DNA of 64,000 nucleotides from positions 1 through 64,000 of the forward strand of contig CBDIBP010000043.1 in assembly GCA_965276955.1 (NCBI GenBank), in the 5' to 3' direction. The number at the start of each line of letters is the position of its first letter. The stretch's first letter is position 1. The notes under the pieces are model-generated. The model was not told the origin of the DNA. It was given only the letters and a program-made list of their open reading frames with translations, and searched no databases. The position numbers and the translations under genes are program-made. Positions 27,950 to 37,581 of the stretch are shown piece by piece. The DNA comes from JABDEZ01 sp965276955 (lineage in GTDB: Bacteria > Bacteroidota > Bacteroidia > Chitinophagales > Chitinophagaceae).

Positions 27950-27975
27950 AGCCCCGCTGTTGCGGGGCTTTTTTA
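27950..27975 (+). terminator. Rho-independent terminator
   Basis: Stem AGCCCCGC / GCGGGGCT (27950-27957 and 27962-27969) with a TGTT loop and a T run to 27975. Confidence 0.92.
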
Positions 27976-28017
27976 TCCTGTTGGCGCAAGTTTTGCATTG
28001 CATAGTAAACACTTATT

Positions 28018-28269
28018 ATGAGCGCCCCAGATCCCATTTCCGATAATATACGTACCATAGTAGCAGAAAGGCAAACGCTGGCTGTAGACCCGGCAGCACC
28101 CGCAAGCGCCACCAAGGAGGAAATAATAAAAGAGATGCAGGAAAAGTATCCTTCGTTCTCCCACTTCGATATTGAGAATGCTTTTGAGCAGCTAAAAATA
28201 GATCAGCACCTGCACGAGCCGGAAAAGGACGTCTTCGTTTTTACAGAGGCCTTCATGTACAATAAATAA
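28018..28269 (+). CDS. Small conserved-looking protein, unknown
   Basis: 83 residues, acidic, with an Ala/Pro-rich segment (about 24-32) and a predicted helix-rich remainder (EEIIKEMQEKYPSFSHFDIE). Codon use is like neighbouring real genes. No domain recognised. It starts at an ATG 43 bases after the preceding terminator. Confidence 0.65.
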   Translation: MSAPDPISDNIRTIVAERQTLAVDPAAPASATKEEIIKEMQEKYPSFSHFDIENAFEQLKIDQHLHEPEKDVFVFTEAFMYNK

Positions 28270-28289
28270 CAGATTGAATAAAATAGGAA

Positions 28290-28332
28290 TAGCACGATAC
28301 CTGCTAATAAAGCTGGTATCGTGCTATATTTG
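28290..28332 (+). promoter_or_regulatory. 12-base inverted repeat overlapping a -7 element
   Basis: TAGCACGATACC (28290-28301) and GGTATCGTGCTA (28315-28326) form a perfect inverted repeat. TATATTTG (28325-28332), a TAnnTTTG -7 element, overlaps its right arm, 18 bases before the ATG at 28351. It could be an operator, an attenuating hairpin or the terminator of the gene before it. Confidence 0.5.
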
Positions 28333-28350
28333 TGTACACACACAGGTACA

Positions 28351-28656
28351 ATGGTAAAAATAACTACTGAAAATCAGGTGAATCGCCTAAAGCCCGGCGA
28401 TCTGATAATACGCTATCCCGCCCTCGGCGATCCGGAAGATGAATTAGTGCTGGATAAAGGCAACCTGGATAAATTCAGGGTAGGCAAGTACGATCCGTCT
28501 ATGGGACTTTATGAGTTAATTATAGTTGATGAGCACGCAGAGGATACAGCTCATGTGTCAAAGAACGCCCAGGCGCAGCTGCATACCAACGTAGATAGCA
28601 TTGAAAAACAATGGCGTAAACTCATCAAAGAAAGCAGGTGGTGGATAGAAGGATAG
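28351..28656 (+). CDS. Small protein, unknown
   Basis: 101 residues from the ATG at 28351 (an upstream in-frame codon at 28321 lies inside the hairpin and before the -7 element, so it is rejected). Contains a NRLKPGDLIIRYP segment and ends KESRWWIEG. Soluble, no recognised domain. Confidence 0.7.
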   Translation: MVKITTENQVNRLKPGDLIIRYPALGDPEDELVLDKGNLDKFRVGKYDPSMGLYELIIVDEHAEDTAHVSKNAQAQLHTNVDSIEKQWRKLIKESRWWIEG

Positions 28657-28756
28657 TGGAAATGGTTGCTCACCTTACCTGCTATCACCAACATTTATAA
28701 TTACGATAACGATAGCTGGCTGTTTTTTCAATAAATTGTGTAGTAATTATTGCAGT

Positions 28757-31258
28757 ATGAACAGAGCTATTCGTAAAGTTGCCGTTGTAGGTTCAGGAGT
28801 TATGGGGTCCCGCATTGCCAGCCTGTTCGCAGGTATCGGAGTGCAAACGCTATTGTTGGATATTGTGCCCCAGGCGCCCAATGATGCCGAAACAAAGAAA
28901 GGACTTACCCTGGCCAGCAAGGCAGTGCGCAACCGCATAGTGAACGATGCCCTGCAGGCTACCCTGAAAGGCAAACCAAGCGCCGTATACTCCAAAAAAG
29001 CAATTGAGAACATACAGACCGGCAATATAGATGACGACCTGCATCTTATTGCAGATTGCGATTGGATAATAGAAGTAGTGATAGAGCGCCTGGACATTAA
29101 GCAACAGGTGTTCGACAAAATAGAAAAGTACCGAAAGCCGGGTACCCTCATTACCAGTAACACATCCGGCATCCCCATACACCTCATGAGCGAGGACCGC
29201 AGCGAAGATTTTCAGAAGAACTTTTGCGGCACGCACTTCTTCAACCCTCCGCGCTACCTCAGGCTGCTGGAGATAATTCCATCACCACATACCGACCCAG
29301 CTGTACTCAGCTTCCTTATGGACTATGGCGACAGGTTCCTCGGCAAGACCACAGTACTCTGCAAGGACACCCCGGCGTTCATTGCCAACCGTGTAGGTGT
29401 GTTCGGTTTTATGGCTGTTTTCCAGACCATGCAGCAACTGGGCCTTAATGTAGATGAGGTAGATGCGCTTACCGGCCCCATACTGGGCCGCCCTAAGTCG
29501 GCTACTTTCCGCACCGGCGATGTAGTAGGGCTGGATACACTGGTACATGTGGCCAAAGACCTGCCGCAGAACGCACCTAATGACGAAGCTGTAGCTATTT
29601 TCAAACTCCCTGCATTCCTGGAGCAGATGATAGCCAACAAGTGGCTGGGCGATAAAACAGGACAGGGTTTTTATAAAAAAGTAACTGCGCCACCTGCGGC
29701 GCCTGCAGCAGAAAAGGCGCCCTTTACGGCATCGCCAGAAGCAAGGGGCGATGAGAAAAAAGTGGACGCACCAAAAGCTGCACCTGCTGCAAAACCACAG
29801 AGCGAAATATATACGCTCAACCTCCAGACCATGGAGTATGGCCCTAAACAAAAGCCGAAGTTTGCTACCATAGAGGCCGCCAAGCCTGTTGACGACCTGG
29901 CAGCGCGCCTTAAAGTACTCTACAACGGCAAGGATAAAGCTGGTGATTTTTACCGCCAGTTCCACCACCTGTTGTTTGCCTATATTAGCCACCGCATACC
30001 CGAGATCAGCGATGAGCTGTATAAAATAGATGATGCCCTAAAAGCTGGCTTCGGCTGGGAAATAGGTGCCTTCGAAAGCTGGGACGCACTGGGTGTGCAA
30101 AAGGTGCTCGCCAATATGAAAGCCGCATCTATAGATGTAGCGCCATGGGTGCAGGAAATGCTGGATGGCGGGCATACCACATTCTACAAAACAGAGAATG
30201 GTCAGCGTAAGTATTACGATATACCTTCTAAATCTTACAAGATAATACCTGGTACAGGTGCTTTCATATTACTGGAGCACATGGACGAAAAAGTGGTATG
30301 GCAGAACAGCGCCTGCAAACTATACGACATTGGCGACGATGTGGTGGCTCTGCGCTGGAATACCAAAATGAACAGCATAGGCGGCGAGGTACTGGAAGGC
30401 GTGCAAAAATCTGTAAGCATAGCCGAAGACAGATACCGTGGATTGGTGCTTGCCAATGGCGGTGCCAACTTTAGCGCCGGAGCCAATGTTGCACTCATAT
30501 TTATGTTTGCAGCAGAGCAGGAGTACGATGAACTGGATATGGCCGTGCGTCAGTTCCAGAACACTACTATGCGCCTGCGCTACAGTAGCATACCGGTAGT
30601 AGTCGCCCCCCACGGCATGACGCTGGGCGGCGGTTGCGAAATGTGCCTGCATGCCGATGCGGTGCAGGCGTCGGCCGAAAGCTACATAGGGCTGGTAGAA
30701 GTAGGCGTGGGCCTTATACCAGGCGGCGGTGGCAGTAAAGAAATGGCCGTACGCGCAGCCGAAAGGAATATAAAAGAAGATATAGAAGTGAACTACCTGC
30801 AGCAGCTGTTCATCAACGTGGCTACAGCCAAGGTATCCACATCGGCAGAGGAGGCTTTCGAGAATTTTGTACTTCGCCCCGGCATAGACCATATTTCTAT
30901 GAACCCCGACAGGCGCATAGCCGATGCCAAGCGAAAAGTACTATTACTCAGCGAGCAGGGCTATACCCAACCCCTGCCCCGCAACAAAATAAAAGTACAA
31001 GGGCGCGGTGGCATGGGAGGCCTGCTCAGTGGTGTGCACGCCATGTGGCGCGGCAACTACGCCAGCGACTACGACAAGCTGATAGCCGAAAAACTGGCCT
31101 ACGTAATGTGTGGTGGGGACCTTACCCAGGCCACAGAAGTAACCGAGCAATATCTGCTGGATATAGAGCGAGAAGCATTCCTGAGCCTCACCGGCCAGCG
31201 CAAAACACTGGAGCGATTGCAGAGTATTTTGCAAACTGGTAAACCTTTGAGGAATTAA
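28757..31258 (+). CDS. 3-hydroxyacyl-CoA dehydrogenase / enoyl-CoA hydratase (FadN type)
   Basis: 833 residues. The N-terminal NAD domain begins at once (VAVVGSGVMGSRIA), followed by the C-terminal dehydrogenase domain to about residue 310. An Ala/Pro/Lys-rich linker (about 308-355) leads to a second dehydrogenase-like region and a C-terminal crotonase domain with GMTLGGGCEM and GVGLIPGGGGSKEMA. Dehydrogenase before hydratase is the FadN order, the reverse of FadB. It catalyses the middle steps of fatty acid beta-oxidation. The thiolase and acyl-CoA dehydrogenase genes that usually follow are absent. The ATG at 28757 is preferred over a TTG at 28736. Its stop overlaps the next start by one base. 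Confidence 0.92.
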   Translation: MNRAIRKVAVVGSGVMGSRIASLFAGIGVQTLLLDIVPQAPNDAETKKGLTLASKAVRNRIVNDALQATLKGKPSAVYSKKAIENIQTGNIDDDLHLIADCDWIIEVVIERLDIKQQVFDKIEKYRKPGTLITSNTSGIPIHLMSEDRSEDFQKNFCGTHFFNPPRYLRLLEIIPSPHTDPAVLSFLMDYGDRFLGKTTVLCKDTPAFIANRVGVFGFMAVFQTMQQLGLNVDEVDALTGPILGRPKSATFRTGDVVGLDTLVHVAKDLPQNAPNDEAVAIFKLPAFLEQMIANKWLGDKTGQGFYKKVTAPPAAPAAEKAPFTASPEARGDEKKVDAPKAAPAAKPQSEIYTLNLQTMEYGPKQKPKFATIEAAKPVDDLAARLKVLYNGKDKAGDFYRQFHHLLFAYISHRIPEISDELYKIDDALKAGFGWEIGAFESWDALGVQKVLANMKAASIDVAPWVQEMLDGGHTTFYKTENGQRKYYDIPSKSYKIIPGTGAFILLEHMDEKVVWQNSACKLYDIGDDVVALRWNTKMNSIGGEVLEGVQKSVSIAEDRYRGLVLANGGANFSAGANVALIFMFAAEQEYDELDMAVRQFQNTTMRLRYSSIPVVVAPHGMTLGGGCEMCLHADAVQASAESYIGLVEVGVGLIPGGGGSKEMAVRAAERNIKEDIEVNYLQQLFINVATAKVSTSAEEAFENFVLRPGIDHISMNPDRRIADAKRKVLLLSEQGYTQPLPRNKIKVQGRGGMGGLLSGVHAMWRGNYASDYDKLIAEKLAYVMCGGDLTQATEVTEQYLLDIEREAFLSLTGQRKTLERLQSILQTGKPLRN

Positions 31259-32124
31259 TGAAAACTATTTTTGTCAAACTTGGATATGCTTTTTTAACGT
31301 TATTGATTTCATCTGCCGTCTTTTCGTGCAAAAATGTAAACACCGCAGTCAAAAACTATTCCGATATCGATGTTTCTGTGCCTCAGGCTGGTGCAGGGTC
31401 GACAGCTGAAATAGACGAGCATCTGGCAGGGTTGCTGCAACACCTAGATCACTGGCATACTTATTCATCTGACAACACAAGTATTAACCCAGAAGATTCA
31501 GTAGCCGATGTAGATACCAAGCTGACGGAATATCTTAAAGATGTTTCCCTAAAGTATCCGCAAACAATAACAGGACGATATCCAAAGGCAACTAAGATTG
31601 GACTATCCGCTATTGCCTCAGATGACAACAAAATCTGTCTTTATTCATGGGATACCTACCTCGGAGGAAGCATGAGAAACTACAGCGACTACATACAATA
31701 TGCTGGCACCAATGGAATGTATGTAAAATGTATGAATTGCAATGATACAGAGCAGGGTGATTATGGTACGGATTACAACAGTATAATTGCCATACATACC
31801 ACAACCAATAAAACGCTATATTTTATAACCGGCATGGCTGTTATTTCTACCAAAGACCGTGCGGAAAGTATCAGTGCATACGAGATAGAAGGTGATCTAC
31901 TAAAACCAGCTAGTGTATTTAAGACCACAACGAAAACACTGAATTCTATAGATTATGGCTACGATTCGTTTGCCTCAAATGTAGATCCTTTACCACATAT
32001 CCACTTTGGCAACGATAATAAACGGTTGTACATACCAATAGTAAGTGGAGAGCAAATAACCGCTCATTATCTTGTGTACGTGTTTGACGGTAATGATTTC
32101 ATTTTTGATAAGAATGTTCATTAG
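31258..32124 (+). CDS. Lipoprotein, paralogue of the 32708 protein
   Basis: 288 residues with signal and lipobox VFSC (Cys24). The mature region shares a block order with the protein at 32708: an IDEHLAGLL-type helix, a YP/FPKA segment, an LYSWD motif, and a HIHFGNDNKRLYIP-type end matching MHFSTDKKRFYLP. The function is not known. It overlaps the FadN-type gene by one base (TAATG), yet is AT-richer than it, so it may be a later insertion using that read-through. Confidence 0.78.
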   Translation: MKTIFVKLGYAFLTLLISSAVFSCKNVNTAVKNYSDIDVSVPQAGAGSTAEIDEHLAGLLQHLDHWHTYSSDNTSINPEDSVADVDTKLTEYLKDVSLKYPQTITGRYPKATKIGLSAIASDDNKICLYSWDTYLGGSMRNYSDYIQYAGTNGMYVKCMNCNDTEQGDYGTDYNSIIAIHTTTNKTLYFITGMAVISTKDRAESISAYEIEGDLLKPASVFKTTTKTLNSIDYGYDSFASNVDPLPHIHFGNDNKRLYIPIVSGEQITAHYLVYVFDGNDFIFDKNVH

Positions 32125-32148
32125 ATGTTGAAATGTGGATTTGAAAAG

Positions 32149-32625
32149 CTACCCCCTCACCATATCATACCTATCCAATCCCACACCATAACCATCCTTC
32201 GTTATCTCGGTCACCACAAACCCAAGCCGCTCAAAAAATGGATAAGTATGCTGCGATATATCTAACACCATGGCATGTTCCGGGTATAGTAATGCTACCT
32301 GTTCTACCCTGTGCAGAAATAATTGCCTGCCAAAACCCTGCTTGTGATAGCGCCGGTCAACCATACCCCATACCATATTGGCTACAGGCTTATCGGTAAT
32401 TATATAAAATCCCCCACAGGCTACAACTGCGCCGTCATGCTCCAGCACATAAAAATGGTCAGCCGCAGAGGTCTGGTACTTTATCACACCTTCATCCTGC
32501 CCGTCCAGCCATAGCTCAAGGCCACCTAGCTCTTCCGGGTCGAAGTATTGAGGACAATTGCTTTTGAAAATGGCTATGCAGGCACTCCTGTCTGCAGGTT
32601 GGTACTTCCTGATGTTAGCTTCCAT
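32149..32625 (-). CDS. GNAT-family N-acetyltransferase
   Basis: 158 residues. The GNAT fold is indicated by YHKQGFGRQLFLHRVEQ, the acetyl-CoA-binding motif (Q/R-x-x-G-x-G/A), and a beta strand ACGGFYI. The start at 32625 (MEANIRKYQPAD) is chosen because the eight residues encoded before it are not typical. Substrate unknown. It lies between the two paralogous secreted-protein genes. Confidence 0.87.
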   Translation of the reverse strand: MEANIRKYQPADRSACIAIFKSNCPQYFDPEELGGLELWLDGQDEGVIKYQTSAADHFYVLEHDGAVVACGGFYIITDKPVANMVWGMVDRRYHKQGFGRQLFLHRVEQVALLYPEHAMVLDISQHTYPFFERLGFVVTEITKDGYGVGLDRYDMVRG

Positions 32626-32707
32626 AATAATGCACTGTTCGCAGTACAAAAAATAGGCATAATTTTAGTTTTTTTAGCATCGCAAAAAAACAGACACCAA
32701 TTATTAC

Positions 32708-33541
32708 ATGCTGCAACGTTTCTTCGTTTTCCTGTTCCTCATCACCATTGCGCACAACCCGCTACAGGCACAAGAACCACTTACTGATATCGATCAGCAC
32801 ATAGCCGCTTACCTGGAGCGCATCAGCTACTGGGGTGCTGTTTACAAAACCCCCACCGACTACAACGATTCCCTGATGGCTGCCAATGAGCGACTGATGA
32901 CCTACATGAAAATAGTATGCAAGAACCCGGCAACGCTAAAATATAGCTTTCCGAAAGCGCTGGAGAATGGCCTCATCGTGGTAAGCTCAGAAGATAGCAG
33001 CCTGCGCTTCTATTCCTGGGACTCGTGGGTAGACCCTGCACTGCATGTCTTTAATTCTATAGTGCAATATCATACCTCTGCCGGGGTAAAAATGAAAGTG
33101 CTTAACAACGTCAGCAACCTGTACAAGCGTGGGGATCCAGGTTCTTACTTTATGGACATCACCACTGTGCGTACAAAAACAGGCAAAACCGTGTACATGG
33201 CTACCGATTGCAGTATAGCGGGTGAGAACAAAGGATATGGTGTGCGGGCTTATACTATAGAAAAAGATACGCTCACAACGGTGCCATTTTTCAAAACAGG
33301 GAATACAGTAACCAGCACTTTGGACTATGCCGCCCGCGAGAACTACAGCGGCGATACCACCGGTGGCTTTCATGGGCAGCTGGTAAGTATGCACTTCAGC
33401 ACCGATAAGAAAAGGTTTTATCTGCCTGAGATATCTCCTACTGGCATTTTAAGTTTCAAGTACTTTATTTTCAAATTCAACGGCGAAATGTTCGTGTACC
33501 GGAAAATAGGGTCTGACAAAGAAGAACAGGTCATAGAATAA
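32708..33541 (+). CDS. Secreted protein, paralogue of the 31258 lipoprotein
   Basis: 277 residues. Signal peptide (about 1-21, ending LQAQ) but no lipobox cysteine, so it is secreted or periplasmic rather than lipidated. Shared blocks with the 31258 protein: IDQHIAAYLERISYW, FPKALENGLIVVSSEDSS, FYSWDSW and HFSTDKKRFYLPE. The two look like an old duplication with different localisation. Confidence 0.78.
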   Translation: MLQRFFVFLFLITIAHNPLQAQEPLTDIDQHIAAYLERISYWGAVYKTPTDYNDSLMAANERLMTYMKIVCKNPATLKYSFPKALENGLIVVSSEDSSLRFYSWDSWVDPALHVFNSIVQYHTSAGVKMKVLNNVSNLYKRGDPGSYFMDITTVRTKTGKTVYMATDCSIAGENKGYGVRAYTIEKDTLTTVPFFKTGNTVTSTLDYAARENYSGDTTGGFHGQLVSMHFSTDKKRFYLPEISPTGILSFKYFIFKFNGEMFVYRKIGSDKEEQVIE

Positions 33542-33580
33542 TGACCATCCTTTTTAACACATCCGCAAACTAATATTAGT

Positions 33581-33588
33581 TAAATTTG
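33581..33588 (+). promoter_or_regulatory. -7 element TAAATTTG before the TPR protein gene
   Basis: TAnnTTTG match. With a start site about 7 bases on, the GTG at 33597 would be almost leaderless, which favours ATG 33609 as the start. Confidence 0.45.
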
Positions 33589-33608
33589 AAGTAATAGTGA
33601 GACCGGAA

Positions 33609-35435
33609 ATGAACAGCAGAACCCTTTCTTTACATATATGGTTGACAGCATTGCTGTTACTGGCATGCAACTGTGTAGTTGCACAGAACGTGGACAGCGT
33701 CCGCAGTGCTGCCCATGCCTTCTACCAGGCGGGCAGTTTTAGCAAAGCCATAGAGCTCTACAAGCCTATATATGATACTGCTCCCAACCTTGTTTATAGC
33801 GAATACCTTGATGCCCTTATAGGCGCCAAAGAATATAGAACTGCCGAGCGCATTGTCAATAAGCAGGCCAATAGCCGGCTGGTATCACCGCTTACATACA
33901 TCGACCTCGGGCATGTGTACGAGCTGGAAGGTAAGGACAAGAAAGCTCAGGAACAATATCAAAAAGCCCTGCAATACATAACCGGCGATGATGTGCTTAC
34001 CCAGCAAATGGTGGCCAAGTACAGTGCTATAGGCAGGGACAATTATTCCATATTGGTGCTCGAAAGGGCTATACAGATCATGGGCTCTGGCTACCTCTAC
34101 AATGGGCCGCTGGCAAGGCTATATGCAAAGACCGGCAACATGGACAAGGTGATAACCCTACTGCTGGATGGCGGCCCAGGGGTGTACTACGACCCTAATG
34201 CTACCAAAACCGTGATGCTGGAAGTGCTGGGCAATGATCAGGAGAAGATAAGGCAGGTACAAAAAGCATTGGTGAAACGAATAAACGAGCACCCTGAAAA
34301 TGCATTTTATGCCGACGTACTTACCTGGCTGTACACGCAGAAGAACGACTGGGATGGCGCCTTGATGCAAATAGAAGCCGTAGACCTGCGCAATAAAGAA
34401 AATGGTAAACGCCTTATTGATTTTGCGCAAATGGCAATTCACGAGAAGCAATACGACATAGCAATAAAAGCCTATGGCGAGGTAATGGACAAAGGCCGTG
34501 ATAACCAATTGTACTCACTGGCTGCCAGCAACAAGCTGAATGCAGAATTCATTCAATTGCAGAATAACCCTAATTATACACAACAGAACGTAACAGTATT
34601 AGAGAACGAATACGATACCTTCCTTACCCATTTCCCGGAGTACTATACTGCACAGCCGGCGCGCGAATATGCAGTGATAGCCGCCCAGTATGCTAACGAC
34701 CCGCAAAAGGCTATAGACATACTGCACAAGGTAATTGGCGACCCCAACACTCCCCGCGATCTTGCAGGGAACTGCAAACTGCAAATGGGCGATTACTATA
34801 TACTGATAGGCCAGGTATGGGAAGCCTCATTGCTGTATAGCCAGGTAGACAAAGACTTTAAGAACGATGCACTGGGTGAGGAAGCAAGGTTCCGTAATGC
34901 AAAGCTATCTTACTACCAGGGCGATTTCCAGTGGGCACAGGAGCAGCTCTCTGTGCTAAAAGCATCTACATCAGAGCTCATTGCGAACGATGCCCTTTAC
35001 CTGTCCGTCCTCATTACCGAGAATACAGCGAAGGACAGTATCAACGTTCCCTTCCAGCGCTTTGCTTATGCCGATCTGCTTCTATTCCAAAATAAAGATA
35101 AGGAAGCTGATGCCCTCCTCGATAGTATAGCCACGTCATTCCCTAAGCATCCTCTTAATGACGATATATTGATGCTGCACGCCAAAATAGCCGACAAGCA
35201 TCACGACTACATTAAAGAACTCGACTACCTGAAGATCATCTACGAAAAATACGGTAAGGATGTGCTGGGCGATGATGCCGTATACCAGACCGCCATCATC
35301 TACGATAAAGACCTGAACAAACCAGGCGAAGCAAAAAAGTATTACGAGCAGCTGATCATCGACTATCCGGGTAGCACCTTTGTACAGTCGGCCCGCAAGC
35401 GTTTGTACCAGATCAACAATCCCGCGTTGCCATAA
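33609..35435 (+). CDS. Secreted TPR-repeat protein
   Basis: 608 residues from ATG 33609 (an in-frame GTG lies at 33597). Signal peptide (about 1-26, ending VVAQ). At least six tetratricopeptide-like repeats follow, for example AKALELYKPIYDTAP-type and DKKAQEQYQKALQYI, with a final PGEAKKYYEQLIIDYPGS repeat as seen in BamD/YbgF-like proteins. It probably acts as a periplasmic scaffold; the partner is unknown. ComEC follows after 40 bases. Confidence 0.85.
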   Translation: MNSRTLSLHIWLTALLLLACNCVVAQNVDSVRSAAHAFYQAGSFSKAIELYKPIYDTAPNLVYSEYLDALIGAKEYRTAERIVNKQANSRLVSPLTYIDLGHVYELEGKDKKAQEQYQKALQYITGDDVLTQQMVAKYSAIGRDNYSILVLERAIQIMGSGYLYNGPLARLYAKTGNMDKVITLLLDGGPGVYYDPNATKTVMLEVLGNDQEKIRQVQKALVKRINEHPENAFYADVLTWLYTQKNDWDGALMQIEAVDLRNKENGKRLIDFAQMAIHEKQYDIAIKAYGEVMDKGRDNQLYSLAASNKLNAEFIQLQNNPNYTQQNVTVLENEYDTFLTHFPEYYTAQPAREYAVIAAQYANDPQKAIDILHKVIGDPNTPRDLAGNCKLQMGDYYILIGQVWEASLLYSQVDKDFKNDALGEEARFRNAKLSYYQGDFQWAQEQLSVLKASTSELIANDALYLSVLITENTAKDSINVPFQRFAYADLLLFQNKDKEADALLDSIATSFPKHPLNDDILMLHAKIADKHHDYIKELDYLKIIYEKYGKDVLGDDAVYQTAIIYDKDLNKPGEAKKYYEQLIIDYPGSTFVQSARKRLYQINNPALP

Positions 35436-35475
35436 TTATTACTGCATCAAATAATATTTTATATTCGGCCATTGT

Positions 35476-37533
35476 ATGGAACAATGGCCTTTACATAATG
35501 CCACCTTCTGGGAAACCGCTCCCTTCTCCAGGATATTGCTGCCACTGGTAGCCGGCATACTGTGCTATACAGGCCTGCAGGCAGTAGGCATGCCTATCGT
35601 TTGGGTACTCGTAGCTGGCATTATCTCCTTTGCACTCTTTTTCATTACAGCCATTAGGTCAGGGAAAGGCAACCCTATTACTTTCATTCTGTTCAACATC
35701 TCAGTGGCATGTAGTATATGGTCGCTTTGCTATTTCAGCGATGTAAAGCATGATACCAACCCTATTGGTACAGATACTACCGGCTACACGCTGGTACGCA
35801 TACCCACTACACCAGTAGTAAAGGAAAAGACAACCCGGGCCACGGTGCAGGCATTATCGGTAATAAAAGATGGGCATGCGTTACCCGCCTCCGGCCAGGC
35901 ATATATCTACCTGTACAACAGCGGCGACCTACGATTGCAGCAAGGTGATACACTCCTTATACCCAACCATTGGCAGCGCATTACTAACCGGGGTAACCCG
36001 TTTGAACTCGACTATGCTACCTATTGCGCGCGAAACAACTTGTACTATACCCAAATGCTGGATGCAGATGATGTTGTTGTATATGGCCAAAACGCCAACA
36101 AAGCTGCGATCATCACCCAAATGCACAACTGGTGCATGCAGCAGTTGGATACCAACATAGCCGATGCCGATACCCGATCACTAATGCAGGCCATGCTACT
36201 CGGCGATGATGGTAACCTTGACGACACCATGCGGCAAGCCTGGGCAGAGACCGGTATCATGCACTATATAGCTATCTCAGGCGGCAACATTACTGTGTTT
36301 TTTCTCATCATAGCAGGGCTGCTCTGGTGGCTACGGCACCGCAAACACTTATGGATAAAGTACGTAGCCGCGCTGCCGTTAGTGTGGCTGTATGTTTTTA
36401 TTGCAGGCGCACCACCATCTGCCGTGAGAGCTGCTATTATGTTCAGCCTGCTGGCCGGTTCACTGGTGCTACAGAAAAACAATAATGCGCTCAATACCTT
36501 GCTTGCCGCAGCGGCCATATTGTTAGTTGCCCAGCCTATGTGGCTCTACTCCGCAGGGTTTCAATTGTCATTTGTTGCCATCCTGTCTTTGATATTGTTC
36601 TATGCACCCGTTTATAATTTGTGGTCGCCATCACATATAGTGGCCCGAAAGGTCTGGCAGACCATAGCTGGTAGCCTGGCGGTAGAGATACTGGTAGCGC
36701 CGCTCATTATCGGGTACTTTCATTTGTTCCCATTGCCCTTCCTCATCAGCAATGTGCTTGCATTTTTATTCATGAATGTGGTGCTGATACTCGGCATGGC
36801 CATTATTGCATTCGGCTTCCTGCCAGTGGTGGCAAAAGCTATAGGCTGGTGCACCGTAATGCTCACCTCTTTTTTTAATAGTATCATTTATGGCCTGCAA
36901 GATGTTAACCCCCGTTCTTTCAATTATCTATACTTAGGTATATGGCAGCTCATACTGGTATATCTTGTCATCATTGGCCTGGCATTGTTTGTATTAAGGC
37001 AACGCAAGCCGGGTTTGTTTTTAAGCGTGGTCGCCATGTGCGCACTGCTGCTTTTGCTATGTATCGATGAGTATACTGCACTCCATCAGCAGCGCTTTGT
37101 GGCGTACAACATGGGTGCTGTCAATGAGATAGAACTGATGACCGGCAAACAGTACTCTGTATTGAACACCGACATCCACACCCTTACGCTCCAAAAGGAC
37201 CGTACATTAAAAGCACCACACGCAGCCTGGCGCGCCTGGCAAAAAGCACCTGCCGATACCAATAAGGTATTTACTATTGATGGTCACTCGCTTTTGATCA
37301 TCAACAAACCCTACACAACCGGCAGTTTCCCCGTCGACTACGTCATCGTCAACATGATGCCTGGCAAGGTTGACATCGCCAGCCTGAACAATGTTTTCCA
37401 TCCCCATTTACTCATATTTGGCAGCAACTACAGCGGTTCGCAGCTTACAGAATGGCAACATGAGTGCCACAAATTACATATTCCTGTATGGTGTACCGGT
37501 ATAAAAGGGGCATTCGTATTAAGCAGATCTTAG
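35476..37533 (+). CDS. ComEC/Rec2-family competence protein
   Basis: 685 residues. An N-terminal DUF4131-like domain (about 20-210), then the ComEC competence core with many helices and the motif YIAISGGNITVFFLI where ComEC usually has AISGLHV. The C-terminal part (about 560-685) lacks a metallo-beta-lactamase signature and looks degenerate, as in many Bacteroidota ComEC proteins. ComEC forms the inner-membrane channel for single-stranded DNA uptake. The Gly-Asn in place of Leu-His at the core motif is noted. Confidence 0.85.
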   Translation: MEQWPLHNATFWETAPFSRILLPLVAGILCYTGLQAVGMPIVWVLVAGIISFALFFITAIRSGKGNPITFILFNISVACSIWSLCYFSDVKHDTNPIGTDTTGYTLVRIPTTPVVKEKTTRATVQALSVIKDGHALPASGQAYIYLYNSGDLRLQQGDTLLIPNHWQRITNRGNPFELDYATYCARNNLYYTQMLDADDVVVYGQNANKAAIITQMHNWCMQQLDTNIADADTRSLMQAMLLGDDGNLDDTMRQAWAETGIMHYIAISGGNITVFFLIIAGLLWWLRHRKHLWIKYVAALPLVWLYVFIAGAPPSAVRAAIMFSLLAGSLVLQKNNNALNTLLAAAAILLVAQPMWLYSAGFQLSFVAILSLILFYAPVYNLWSPSHIVARKVWQTIAGSLAVEILVAPLIIGYFHLFPLPFLISNVLAFLFMNVVLILGMAIIAFGFLPVVAKAIGWCTVMLTSFFNSIIYGLQDVNPRSFNYLYLGIWQLILVYLVIIGLALFVLRQRKPGLFLSVVAMCALLLLLCIDEYTALHQQRFVAYNMGAVNEIELMTGKQYSVLNTDIHTLTLQKDRTLKAPHAAWRAWQKAPADTNKVFTIDGHSLLIINKPYTTGSFPVDYVIVNMMPGKVDIASLNNVFHPHLLIFGSNYSGSQLTEWQHECHKLHIPVWCTGIKGAFVLSRS

Positions 37534-37552
37534 AGGGTTACGCCAACTTTCT

Positions 37553-37560
37553 TATCTTTG
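37553..37560 (+). promoter_or_regulatory. -7 element TATCTTTG before purH
   Basis: TAnnTTTG match 22 bases before the ATG at 37582. It overlaps the upstream TTG of the longer frame, so that start is rejected. Confidence 0.5.
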
Positions 37561-37581
37561 CACCTCGCAAAAAAACACCTC

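Noticed and set aside
29282..29992. 236-codon minus-strand frame inside the FadN-type gene
   Set aside because: Antisense to a strongly supported enzyme, Cys-rich without a family pattern.
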